Positions 23,758-32,448 of a stretch of DNA of 39,374 bases are shown piece by piece (the stretch's first letter is position 1; each line of letters opens with the position of its first letter). Made by a program: the position numbers and the translations under genes. The DNA lies in NCBI GenBank assembly GCA_016183775.1, contig JACPDY010000064.1, positions 1 through 39,374 of the forward strand. Reading direction: 5' to 3'. The notes beneath the pieces are model-generated. The model worked only from the letters and a program-made list of their open reading frames with translations, did not search any database and was not told the origin of the DNA. Origin of the DNA: Bacteroidota bacterium. Its GTDB lineage: Bacteria; Bacteroidota; Bacteroidia; JABDFU01.

Positions 23758-26169
23758 TTATCTTTCAATACAAACCCGCTGAACGAATCTTCCCTTATTT
23801 GTTGAAACTGCTAGGTAATAAATTCCCGGAAGCACGGCTCCTGTTTCGAGTGTTACAAAATTATCAGCAGCTACACCAGTAACCAAAATCTGTTGGCCTA
23901 AAGAATTTATCAGTTCTACTTTTGAAATGATGCCGGCAGAACGAATGATTAGTTTCTCTGTTGCCGGATTTGGATACACAACAAATTCATCTGCACCAAT
24001 TGAATTATTTATTCCTGTCATAACCTGGTACACTTTAATTATCACCGAATCTTTCAATGCATTCAAAAACACAGGCGTTTCGTCCACTTTAATCGCCTTA
24101 ACAGAAGTAATATCCAGCTGAAATTTTTTGGTAAACGTGGAAGCCAATTTAGGTACAATATCATCCTTCATAACAATATCTAATGTGCCTATCTGTCCGT
24201 ACCCACTAATATTAGTATGGTTTGTACGTGTTACAGCAATATCTAACTGACCTTGTTTACCCCAAACTTTCTGTATGCTTAATAAATTACCGCCGCCGTT
24301 GGCCAACCAGGAAGTGGAGTACCGCATTTTGATTTTAGAAGTATCAATATCTTTTGAATTAAAATTGATCGTATACGCCAAACCATATATGGCAGCTATG
24401 GGATTTCCATTGTCGCCTAAATTTACCGGAAGACTTAGAGTCTGTCCGGGATATATGGTATCCATTGGGAATTGTACTTGCAAATCAGGTAATCCGGATT
24501 GGTAATCGGGGATGGCCGTTTTAAGGTTATGAGTCAATCCATAATTCTGAATTATGGCCGTTGTATCAGCACTATTGATAATTCCATTACCATTACAATC
24601 TACATTTTTATAGTCATTTCCATTGCTCAACATAGTTCCCCAATCACTTGTCTCTTGTCCTTTCCAGACAATACTTGCATTTGTCCTGGAAGCTCCTGTT
24701 GAACCATAACCAATACCTATTGCAAGCAGGTCGTTGTTATTGGCAACAAGATCTCTGTTGGCGTCGCCTGGCCATACTAAATCCGATGTGCCTGATAATC
24801 GGGCTGTAAAAACAAAAATTGTATCTCCAATTGGCTTCAATGTATCATTGCTAAATCTTGATTTACTTACACTTCCTGTTATATAAACATTATTTTTTGT
24901 ATCAATTGCAATCCCTTTGGCCTGTTCATTATTCCCCATTTTTAACAATTCGGGAGACTTTTGCCAAAGAAAAATTCCGTTAGAGTCTACTTTAGCTGTA
25001 ATAGGTCTTGCTCCGGGAAAACTAGTTCCAACCAAATAAATATTGTTTTTTGTATCAGTTGCAATGCCATAAGCCATCTCCTGATTAAGTCCCCCATAGT
25101 AGGTTGCCCATAACCGCATACCTGAAGCACTAAATTTTACATAAAAAGCATCGATAGATCCTCCATAAATTGTTTGGAATGCCCCCGAACTTACAGGAAA
25201 GTTTGTTGAATATGTGTAGCCGGTAATACATAAATTACCACTACCATCGACTGCTATGCTGGTGCTTTCTTCAGAATTAGTACCTCCGTAATATGTTGAC
25301 CATTGCCGGATGCCATTTGAAGTAAATTTTGCAACAAATGCATCATTAAAACCACCGGCAAAAGCCGCCTGAAAACTACCTGCGGAAGCAAGGGTATTTG
25401 TTGAACTGGTAGATCCGGTAATAATTACGTTTCCTGATAAATCAGTAGCAACGTCATAGCCAATATCAAACCCATTTCCTCCGAAATAGGTAGCCCAAAG
25501 TCGAACACCTGTATTGTTAAACTTAGCTATAAAAGCATCTTCTGCTCCTCCTCCATTTGTCATTTGAAATCCACTAATCGTTGGGAAATTTGTTGAACTG
25601 GTACTACCAGTAATAATTACATCCCCAACAATATCTATAGCAATACCATTTCCCTCATCAGAACTAGATCCGCCATAATATGTTGACCAAAGCAAAGTGC
25701 CTGAATTATTATACTTTGCTATAAATGCATCCGAACTTCCAGACATTGTTGCTTGAAAATAATTACCCCCACCTGGATTTAACGTTGGGAAATTAGGAGA
25801 ACCAGTAGAGCCTGTAATAAAAATATTACCACTTGCATCTGTTGCAATTGCCGGCTGCATATCATTGCCTGAGCCTCCCATTGATTTCGCCCAAAGCACA
25901 TTTCCTAAGGAATCATATTTAACTATAAAAATATCCCTGCCACCCAAATTGGTTAATGTAGTGCTCCCAAAATTAATTGTAGGAGTATTAAAAAAATCAC
26001 CTACAGAATATACATTCCCATTAGCATCTGTTGCAACAGAAGTTCCCAAACTTCGAGCATAGGTGACAGAACTATTTCCTTGCCTCGCCCAATCCCAATC
26101 TTTTGCATTCACATCAAAACCATTAAGGTTTATCAGTATTAGGGATAAAATGAAAGGAAGCGTTTTCAT
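23758..26169 (-). CDS. SBBP-repeat surface protein with dockerin-like, cohesin-like and T9SS domains
   Basis: About 803 residues from the ATG at 26169, which gives a good signal peptide (MKTLPFILSLILINLNGFDVNA); the frame is open upstream to 26337. Then come roughly seven SBBP (beta-propeller) repeats of about 55 residues, each with a core like WSTYYGGSSSDEGNGIAID and ITGSTSSTNFP. A Ca-binding dockerin-like pair follows (GDANRDLVANNNDLLAIGIGYG and DCNGNGIINSADTTAIIQNYG), then a cohesin-like beta domain (PGQTLSLPVNLGD...GTLDIVMKDDI), and a T9SS sorting domain (VVYPNPATEKLII to the end). Exported to the surface; binding role unknown. Confidence 0.85.
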   Translation of the reverse strand: MKTLPFILSLILINLNGFDVNAKDWDWARQGNSSVTYARSLGTSVATDANGNVYSVGDFFNTPTINFGSTTLTNLGGRDIFIVKYDSLGNVLWAKSMGGSGNDMQPAIATDASGNIFITGSTGSPNFPTLNPGGGNYFQATMSGSSDAFIAKYNNSGTLLWSTYYGGSSSDEGNGIAIDIVGDVIITGSTSSTNFPTISGFQMTNGGGAEDAFIAKFNNTGVRLWATYFGGNGFDIGYDVATDLSGNVIITGSTSSTNTLASAGSFQAAFAGGFNDAFVAKFTSNGIRQWSTYYGGTNSEESTSIAVDGSGNLCITGYTYSTNFPVSSGAFQTIYGGSIDAFYVKFSASGMRLWATYYGGLNQEMAYGIATDTKNNIYLVGTSFPGARPITAKVDSNGIFLWQKSPELLKMGNNEQAKGIAIDTKNNVYITGSVSKSRFSNDTLKPIGDTIFVFTARLSGTSDLVWPGDANRDLVANNNDLLAIGIGYGSTGASRTNASIVWKGQETSDWGTMLSNGNDYKNVDCNGNGIINSADTTAIIQNYGLTHNLKTAIPDYQSGLPDLQVQFPMDTIYPGQTLSLPVNLGDNGNPIAAIYGLAYTINFNSKDIDTSKIKMRYSTSWLANGGGNLLSIQKVWGKQGQLDIAVTRTNHTNISGYGQIGTLDIVMKDDIVPKLASTFTKKFQLDITSVKAIKVDETPVFLNALKDSVIIKVYQVMTGINNSIGADEFVVYPNPATEKLIIRSAGIISKVELINSLGQQILVTGVAADNFVTLETGAVLPGIYYLAVSTNKGRFVQRVCIER

Positions 26170-26472
26170 TAATTGCCATTTAGTTTTGGAATACACTATG
26201 TTATTCCCTTTGTAATTGTTGTTCATGGTTACAGGATTTGTTAAGTTAATTAATTCAGTTCGATTTTCTGTTGTTCGTTTTATATTATTCATGAGTTCCA
26301 TTTTTATAATTTGTTTAGACATTCTTTCACGGTACAAAAATGATCAATCCAAATAGTACAAATGATAACATTTTAAGCTATATTTACCTACATATAATTA
26401 CAGAATTATTATATAATAACTTGATTTTTAATAATTTAACATATCTAAAATATTACTTTTTTACCTATTAAT

Positions 26473-27915
26473 ATGCTTAATTCAAAGCTAATTGGCCTTA
26501 TTAAACTTCTTTCTATAGACGAAATAGCTACCATTGAAAGGCTTATTCCTGCAATCGCCAACAGGGATAATCCGGAGTTGCTTCAATTGTTTAGAATAAT
26601 TACGAAGGCGATCACCAATAATCAAAAAGAATTAACAAAAGAATATTTACATAAGCAGTTGTTTGGAAGCAAAAAATTCCGCGAACAAAAAATCAGCAAC
26701 ATGATGACTGAATTGTTGCATAATATAGAAGATTGCCTTGGTTTTATGCAACTGTTAAAGGATAAACAGCTGAAAAAAATATTTATACTAAAAGAGCTGC
26801 GCGAAAAAAACGCTGATAAACATTTTGAAAGTTTAGCACATGAATCTATCACACGTGTTAATGATGCAGGGCCAAAAACAGGCAAACAATTTTATTTTTC
26901 ATATGCAAACTATATGGAGTTTGATATGTATTCCATACAAAAAGGAGATCGGAAAAAAGATGAAAGCCTTCAAATGGCTTCGGATAATTTAGAATTGTAC
27001 TTTATCGCGGAAAAATTACGTCTTACTTGCGAAATGCTTAATCGCAAAAATATTATTGGCGCTGACTACGATATTGGCTTATCGCAAATACTTATTGAAC
27101 TCCTTAAAACAGTTGGAAACAAATACCTACTGGAGCCGATCATCAATATTTACTACCGGATTTTTTTAACCATTATGGATGGAGATAACCCGGAGCATTA
27201 CAAGGAATTATTTCGTTTATTAGAGAAAAACGGGCCACAGCTTTCGCGGGCCGATGCCCACCAGCTATATGAGTACGCTCAAAATTATTGCATTAAAAAG
27301 GTAAATACAGGTAATATAAATTACATCGCAGAAATATTTAATCTTTACCAACAACAACTCGACTCAGGAACACTGCTTGATGAAGGAAAATTATCTGAAT
27401 TCGATTACAAAAATATTGTAGCTGTTGGATTGCGTCTGGGAAAATTTAACTGGACGCATGATTTTATTGAATATTACAAAAACTATATCGCATCCTCTCT
27501 AAAAGAAAACGCATACACCTATAATCTTGCTTCGTATTACTATCACGTACAAAACTATAAACCGGCGATACGACTATTGCAGGATGTAGAATTTACCGAT
27601 GTCTTTTATCACCTTGGAGCAAAACTCTTATTGTTTAAAATGTATTATGAAACAGAACAAACGGAGCCATTCTATTCCCTCATCGATACATTTAAAATAT
27701 ACCTGTACAGAAATAAAGGAATATCATTGTATCAGCGCAAAAGCTATTTAAACCTATTGAGGTTCACAAAAAAAACATTTGATTTGAAAATAAATCCACC
27801 GGCTTCGAAAAAATTTACTGAACGAATAATTGCACTACAAAGGCAAATCGAAACCAATCAAAATATTGTAAGCCTTATGTGGTTGAATGAAAGGGTGGAA
27901 GAATTGAAGAACTAG
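26473..27915 (+). CDS. Helical, TPR-like protein of unknown function
   Basis: 480 residues, no signal peptide and no membrane segment, almost wholly predicted helical with Tyr-rich helix pairs such as YYHVQNYKPAIRLLQDVEF and YETEQTEPFYSLIDTFKIYL, which suggests TPR-like superhelical repeats. The start MLNSKLIGLIKLLSIDEIATIERLI is amphipathic. Long helical proteins of this form, about 480-500 residues, are as I recall widespread in Bacteroidota without known function. Preceded by a 135-base AT-rich gap with no clear promoter and divergent from the SBBP protein gene. I do not recognise a named family. Confidence 0.75.
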   Translation: MLNSKLIGLIKLLSIDEIATIERLIPAIANRDNPELLQLFRIITKAITNNQKELTKEYLHKQLFGSKKFREQKISNMMTELLHNIEDCLGFMQLLKDKQLKKIFILKELREKNADKHFESLAHESITRVNDAGPKTGKQFYFSYANYMEFDMYSIQKGDRKKDESLQMASDNLELYFIAEKLRLTCEMLNRKNIIGADYDIGLSQILIELLKTVGNKYLLEPIINIYYRIFLTIMDGDNPEHYKELFRLLEKNGPQLSRADAHQLYEYAQNYCIKKVNTGNINYIAEIFNLYQQQLDSGTLLDEGKLSEFDYKNIVAVGLRLGKFNWTHDFIEYYKNYIASSLKENAYTYNLASYYYHVQNYKPAIRLLQDVEFTDVFYHLGAKLLLFKMYYETEQTEPFYSLIDTFKIYLYRNKGISLYQRKSYLNLLRFTKKTFDLKINPPASKKFTERIIALQRQIETNQNIVSLMWLNERVEELKN

Positions 27916-27917
27916 TC

Positions 27918-27969
27918 AGCAATTGGGAGTTGGCAAACATCTACTTATGCCAACTGCAAATTGCCAACT
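27918..27969. repeat. Mirror-image heptanucleotide array (GTTGGCA type), second copy
   Basis: On the left AGCAATT and GGGAGTT then GGC; on the right GCCAACT, GCAAATT and GCCAACT, with a 15-base centre. It starts 2 bases after the stop of the helical protein gene and runs into the first base of the rlmN stop codon on the other strand. It shares unit sequence with the array at 23705-23746. Confidence 0.7.
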
Positions 27970-29036
27970 TACTTTAACTTCCTCTGCAACAATCCCGGAT
28001 CATTCTTATTTGCAAGCTGCCCGCAGGCGGCGTCAATATCTTTCCCCCTGCTCCTGCGCACATTTACAATAATTTTGTTTTTCTCCAGATGTGCTACGAA
28101 TGCCTTGAGCCGCTGCTCTGTTGTTTGTTGAAATTCGCCTCCATCAATGGGGTTATACTCAATGATATTTATTTTACTGGGCACTCGCTTCCAGAAATCA
28201 ACCAACTCCTGCGCATCACTGATCGAATCATTAAAATCTTTGAACACAATGTATTCGAAGGTTACACGCGTACCTGTTTTATCGTAAAAATAATTCAAGG
28301 CGTCCGCTAACGCATCTAAAGAGTTTTGCTCATTAATTGGCATCAGCTTATTCCGCTTTTCATCATTTGCCGCATGAAGTGATAAGGCCAGATTAAACTT
28401 CACATTATCATCCCCAAGCTTTTTTATCATTTTCGCTATTCCTGCGGTAGACACTGTGATTCGCTGCGGCGACATTCCTAATCCTGCAGGTGAAGTGATC
28501 TTCTCAACCGATTCCATCACCTCCTTATAATTGAGCAATGGCTCACCCATACCCATGTATACAATATTCGAAAGTGGTATATTATACTTTTCTTCAGCCT
28601 GCTTCTTAATCAATACAACCTGATCATAGATTTCCGCAGCATCCAGGTTTCGCAAACGCGATAAGCGGCCCGTTGCACAAAATTTACAGGTTAAACTGCA
28701 GCCAACTTGTGATGAAATACAAGCCGTCATACGTTCGCTTGTAGGTATCAAAACTCCTTCAACAATATTTCCATCATACAACCGAAATGCGTCCTTAATA
28801 GTCCTGTCGCTGCTCACCTGGAAATTATCGACCACAACGGCATTGATAATAAAGTGTTGATCAAGCAATCCACGGGTCTCTTTAGAGAGGCTTGTCATTT
28901 CATCGAATGAACGGGCTGATTTTTGCCAAAGCCATTCATATACTTGTTTTGCACGAAAAGGCTTTTCTCCTTTTTCAACAAAAAAAATTTTTAATTCTTC
29001 TAATGATAATGTTCGTATGTCTGCCTTTTTAACCAA
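27969..29036 (-). CDS. rlmN: 23S rRNA (adenine-2503-C2) methyltransferase, radical SAM
   Basis: Methylates A2503 of 23S rRNA, and A37 in some tRNAs, by a two-cysteine radical SAM mechanism. The cluster motif CSLTCKFC is present, with SSQVG before it; NIVYMGMGEPLLNY, TVSTAGIAKMIKKL and NLALSLHAANDEKR follow, and the methyl-carrying cysteine is in DIDAACGQL near the end. No ATG is available at the N terminus: the frame begins at a TTG at 29057 or, better fitting the family (VKKADIRTLSLEELKIFF), at a TTG at 29036, giving about 355 residues. It is divergent from the amidohydrolase, with an inverted repeat between. Confidence 0.93.
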   Translation of the reverse strand: MVKKADIRTLSLEELKIFFVEKGEKPFRAKQVYEWLWQKSARSFDEMTSLSKETRGLLDQHFIINAVVVDNFQVSSDRTIKDAFRLYDGNIVEGVLIPTSERMTACISSQVGCSLTCKFCATGRLSRLRNLDAAEIYDQVVLIKKQAEEKYNIPLSNIVYMGMGEPLLNYKEVMESVEKITSPAGLGMSPQRITVSTAGIAKMIKKLGDDNVKFNLALSLHAANDEKRNKLMPINEQNSLDALADALNYFYDKTGTRVTFEYIVFKDFNDSISDAQELVDFWKRVPSKINIIEYNPIDGGEFQQTTEQRLKAFVAHLEKNKIIVNVRRSRGKDIDAACGQLANKNDPGLLQRKLK

Positions 29037-29056
29037 TGTATTATGGAATTTATACA

Positions 29057-29091
29057 AATTTACGAATTCATACCTGTTCGATTCGTAAATT
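29057..29091. repeat. Inverted repeat between rlmN and the amidohydrolase
   Basis: AATTTACGAAT (29057-29067) faces ATTCGTAAATT (29081-29091), a perfect 11-base match with a 13-base loop. It lies between the divergent starts, so it may be an operator or a hairpin in a leader. The sequence TTCGT recurs three times just downstream. Confidence 0.5.
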
Positions 29092-29229
29092 CGTCATTTA
29101 TTCGTCATTCGCAGATGTTACGCTATATAACAGCCGATTATGTTTTTCCGATTTCATCACCGCCAATAAAAAATGGAGTGGTAGTGGTTGAGGATAATGG
29201 CATTATTCAAGATGTTCTTCTTCCTTCCG

Positions 29230-29262
29230 AATCTCAAATCTCAAATCTCAAATCTCAAATCT
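29230..29262 (+). repeat. Heptanucleotide array AATCTCA in the amidohydrolase
   Basis: AATCTCA is repeated four times without change from 29230 to 29257, followed by a partial fifth unit. It is read in frame as SQISNLKSQI, between the beta-sandwich start and the conserved ICPSFINTHCHLE. The identity of the copies points to a recent expansion. Confidence 0.85.
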
Positions 29263-29957
29263 ACCAGGGAATAATTTGCCCGAGCTTTATAAACACACAT
29301 TGTCATCTTGAATTATCCCATCTGAAAGGTGCTATACCTGAAAAAACGGGCATGGCCGGATTCATAAAAAATATTCTTGCCAAACGGCCAGGTTATACAC
29401 GTACCCAGGTGATGGAAGCTATCATACATGCGGAACAGGAAATGGTCAACAACGGAATTGTCGCGGTTGGTGATATTTCGAATGATGAATCAACATTTGA
29501 ACAGAAAAGTAAAAACTATTTAAAGTATCATACTTTTTTTGAAGTGTTTGATTTAAATCCCTCACATGCGCAAGATACATTTGAAGAAGCATTGAAGCTA
29601 CAGGCCAAATTAAGGTCAATGTCTCCTTCCGCTCAATGCTCAATTGTCCCACATGCACCCTACTCGGTTTCCGTAGAGTTGTTTAAATTGATATGTGAGC
29701 ATGCTTCAAAAAATAATTCCATCATAAGTTATCATAACCAGGAAAGCCTTGCGGAGAGTGATTTATTCATAAACAAAAGCGGTGCAATTGCGGAACTATT
29801 TGCCGGAATGAAAATTAACCCCGGCCTTATCCCTGAAACAGGACTTAACTCATTGCGTTCAATGCTCGCAAATTTTTCGCGCACCAATAAAACCCTGTTT
29901 GTTCACAATACCTATACAAGTAAGGATGATATTTTGTGGGCAAACAATTATTTTAAT

Positions 29958-30062
29958 GGGGACGAGGGACAAGGGGAAAAAGAAAAACAGAACCCGGAAC
30001 CTCGAACCCGGAACCTGGAACCTGAAACCCGGAACCCGGAACCCTGAACCCGGAACCCTTTT
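29958..30062 (+). repeat. Fifteen-unit heptanucleotide array within the amidohydrolase frame
   Basis: 105 bases of 7-base units. The first few are purine-rich (GGGACGA, GGGACAA); the later ones are variants of CCGGAAC, such as CTGGAAC, CTCGAAC and CCTGAAC. Fifteen units equal 35 codons, so the host frame is kept. The translation shows a 7-residue rhythm (NPEPRTR, then NLEPETR). One unit, CCTGAAC instead of CCGGAAC, makes the TGA stop. Confidence 0.9.
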
Positions 30063-30428
30063 TGGTGCTTCTGCCCCAACGCGAATCTTTATATTGAAAA
30101 TAAATTACCCGATTACCAGGCATTTGTTGATACAGGGGCGATCTGTACGATTGGAACCGACAGTCTTGCTTCCAATCATTCGCTTTCAGTGCTGGATGAA
30201 TTAAAGGTGATAACAAAACATGCACCACAGATAGGACTGGAAACACTTTTGACCTGGGCTACATTGAACGGGGCTGCATTTCTTGGCTTCGATAAAGAAC
30301 TTGGCAGTATTGAAAAGGGGAAAAAGCCCGGGTTGAATTTAATTTCAAATGTCGATTTGGGGAAGATTCAACTTACTGCTGAAAGCAAAATAAAAAAATT
30401 GGTTTAGTGCGCGAGAAGATTTGCGACT

Positions 30429-31130
30429 TTACTTAACAACCGCCACGGGTTTGATCTTCATGATCGTTTCAGCAAGAATCAGATCCTGTGGATTGGTGAT
30501 CTTAATATTTTCAGGGGTACCATCGATCAGGTGAACTTGTTCTCCGCAGGATTCAACAATCGAAGCATCATCGGTAAATGTGGTTTTGTATTCCTTTTGG
30601 TACGCTTTTTTCAGTATCGCAGAACTAAAACATTGGGGTGTTTGAATTACACAATAACGTGAGCGATCAACAGCCATACTTTTACCTGATTCGATCTTCC
30701 GGATGGAATCGTTGAGTGGAATTGCAGGCACAGCATTACCATACATCTCCGCATGGCGATATACCGCCAGGATAGTTTTAGTGCTTACAAGAGGACGAAC
30801 CGCATCATGTACAGCAATAAGTCCCGGTTCGGTAATATGCTGCAAAGCATTTTTTACAGAATCGTAACGGGTTTCCCCGCCTTCAACTATTTTTATAGGA
30901 GTATTGAATTTATATTCCTGGCAAAGCTGATTCCAATAGTCGATCTGAGCAGAGGGTAAGGCAACTATAATTTCGGGATCAAGACCGCATTCGCTGAACT
31001 TAGTGATAGTGTGCATTAACACCGGTCTTCCATCAAGTTTCATGAACTGTTTCGGAACCGCTGAATTCATTCGTGTTCCATGACCTCCGGCTACTATAAT
31101 AACGTATTTTTTTATCGGGATCTCTGTCAT
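30429..31130 (-). CDS. ispD: 2-C-methyl-D-erythritol 4-phosphate cytidylyltransferase
   Basis: Activates methylerythritol phosphate with CTP in the non-mevalonate isoprenoid pathway. The 233-residue chain has the nucleotide-binding loop VAGGHGTRMNSAVPKQFMKLDGRPV, GGETRYDSVKNAL, the VHDAVRPLVS segment with the catalytic Asp/Arg, and FTDDASIVESCG. Length is typical. It follows the amidohydrolase on the opposite strand with a 21-base gap. uppP, a few genes further on, acts on the undecaprenyl products of this pathway, a loose functional link. Confidence 0.94.
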   Translation of the reverse strand: MTEIPIKKYVIIVAGGHGTRMNSAVPKQFMKLDGRPVLMHTITKFSECGLDPEIIVALPSAQIDYWNQLCQEYKFNTPIKIVEGGETRYDSVKNALQHITEPGLIAVHDAVRPLVSTKTILAVYRHAEMYGNAVPAIPLNDSIRKIESGKSMAVDRSRYCVIQTPQCFSSAILKKAYQKEYKTTFTDDASIVESCGEQVHLIDGTPENIKITNPQDLILAETIMKIKPVAVVK

Positions 31131-31240
31131 TACAACATAAGCGCAGTATTCCTGCCTGATAGTAGACCGGAACCTATAACGAAAATATGAAATCTAAAGG
31201 TTCACCAATTCACAAATTTTGAACAATGTCCCCGTTAGTT

Positions 31241-32290
31241 TTACAGGATCAGCATGGCATCGCCATAGGTGAAGAACCTGTATTTCTCTTTGATCGCTTC
31301 TTTGTAAGCCTTCATCACCAAATCGTATCCCCCAAAAGCGCTAACCATCATTAAAAGAGTTGATTCAGGCAAGTGGAAGTTGGTGATCATGCAATTGGCT
31401 ATGCTGAAATCATATGGAGGAAAGATAAATTTATTGGTCCAGCCGCTGTAAGGTTTCAGGTATCCCTCGGTTGACACGGAGGTTTCAATAGCGCGCATAG
31501 TAGTGGTTCCTACACAGCAAACTTTTTTCTTGCGGGCAATTCCTTTGTTGATAATATCAATAGCAGGTGCCAATATTTCTGCCTGTTCCGAATCCATTTT
31601 GTGTTTGGTCAGATCCTCCACCTCAACCGGACGAAAAGTACCCAGTCCGACGTGCAATGTAATGTTGGCGAAGTTTACACCTTTTAACTCAAGTTTCTTT
31701 AACAACTGTTTACTGAAGTGCAATCCTGCTGTAGGTGCCGCAACCGCGCCTTCTTTTTTAGCATAAACCGTTTGATAACGCTCAGCATCATCAGGAGTTG
31801 GAGCACGTTTGATATATTTCGGAAGTGGTGTCTGGCCAAGGGTTTCAAGAATTTTTTTAAATTCTTCATACGGCCCGTCAAACAAAAAACGAAGTGTACG
31901 GCCACGGGAGGTAGTGTTGTCTATTACTTCCGCAACCAACAGGTCGTTCTCGCCAAAATACAGTTTATTACCAATACGGATCTTACGGGCAGGATCAACC
32001 AAAACATCCCACAAACGGCTTTCACGGTTAAGTTCACGGAGCAGGAACACTTCTATTTTAGCCCCTGTTTTTTCTTTGTTGCCCCACATACGGGCCGGAA
32101 ACACTTTGGTGTCGTTCAGGATCATTACATCACCTTCACCAAAATAACCAAGGATGTCTTTAAATACTTTATGCTGTATCTTGCCGGTTTTGCGGTCGAT
32201 AACCATTAAACGCGCTTCATCACGATTCTTTGCGGGAGTGTCGGCAAGTAATTCTTTCGGTAAGTTGAATTTGAATTGAGAGAGTTTCAT
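31241..32290 (-). CDS. queA: S-adenosylmethionine:tRNA ribosyltransferase-isomerase
   Basis: Adds epoxycyclopentane from SAM to preQ1 in tRNA during queuosine synthesis. The protein from ATG 32290 has 349 residues beginning [17 protein letters not shown], the normal N terminus; 16 further codons upstream are open but unlikely. Motifs: [57 protein letters not shown] and TTTMRAIET. It is 158 bases downstream of truB on the same strand; both act on tRNA. The 150-base gap upstream shows no clear repeat or promoter. Confidence 0.94.
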   Translation of the reverse strand: MKLSQFKFNLPKELLADTPAKNRDEARLMVIDRKTGKIQHKVFKDILGYFGEGDVMILNDTKVFPARMWGNKEKTGAKIEVFLLRELNRESRLWDVLVDPARKIRIGNKLYFGENDLLVAEVIDNTTSRGRTLRFLFDGPYEEFKKILETLGQTPLPKYIKRAPTPDDAERYQTVYAKKEGAVAAPTAGLHFSKQLLKKLELKGVNFANITLHVGLGTFRPVEVEDLTKHKMDSEQAEILAPAIDIINKGIARKKKVCCVGTTTMRAIETSVSTEGYLKPYSGWTNKFIFPPYDFSIANCMITNFHLPESTLLMMVSAFGGYDLVMKAYKEAIKEKYRFFTYGDAMLIL

Positions 32291-32448
32291 ACTTCTGTTT
32301 TTTAATTTTTTATCCGCAGATGTCAGATAAAAAAACAAACAGAAACATTTGTTTTGGTATCATTTAATCTTACGGGATTAAACAATCGGTTTTAAAAAGG
32401 AGGGCAAATGTAATTCATTTGAAGGCCGATGTCAAGGAAAAACCCATT

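Larger units (their letters stand above)
29115..30407 (+). pseudogene. Amidohydrolase (SAH/MTA deaminase-like) interrupted by an in-frame TGA inside a heptamer array
   Basis: The reading frame from ATG 29115 encodes a metal-dependent amidohydrolase of the chlorohydrolase/MtaD/SsnA type: HCHLE with His62 and His64, PHAPYS with His180, YHNQES with His207, and after the interruption CPNANLYIE and IGTDSLASNHSLSVLDELK with the metal-site Asp. An array of 15 heptamers (29958-30062, 105 bases) sits between YFN and WCFCPNANLYIE. It keeps the frame, but its third-last unit gives TGA at 30045-30047. Without the array the protein would be about 395 residues, normal for the family. It is either a broken gene, read through at TGA, or a sequencing error. 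A second array of AATCTCA units codes for residues about 39-49. Confidence 0.85.

Noticed and set aside
29899-30204. A 101-codon + strand frame across the heptamer array of the amidohydrolase
   Set aside because: It exists because 7-base repeats lacking a stop are open in several frames; its second half is out of frame with the conserved CPNANLYIE and GTDSLASNHS motifs.
29953-30246. A - strand frame of 97 codons over the same array
   Set aside because: Repetitive translation of the array antisense to a recognised gene; no family features.
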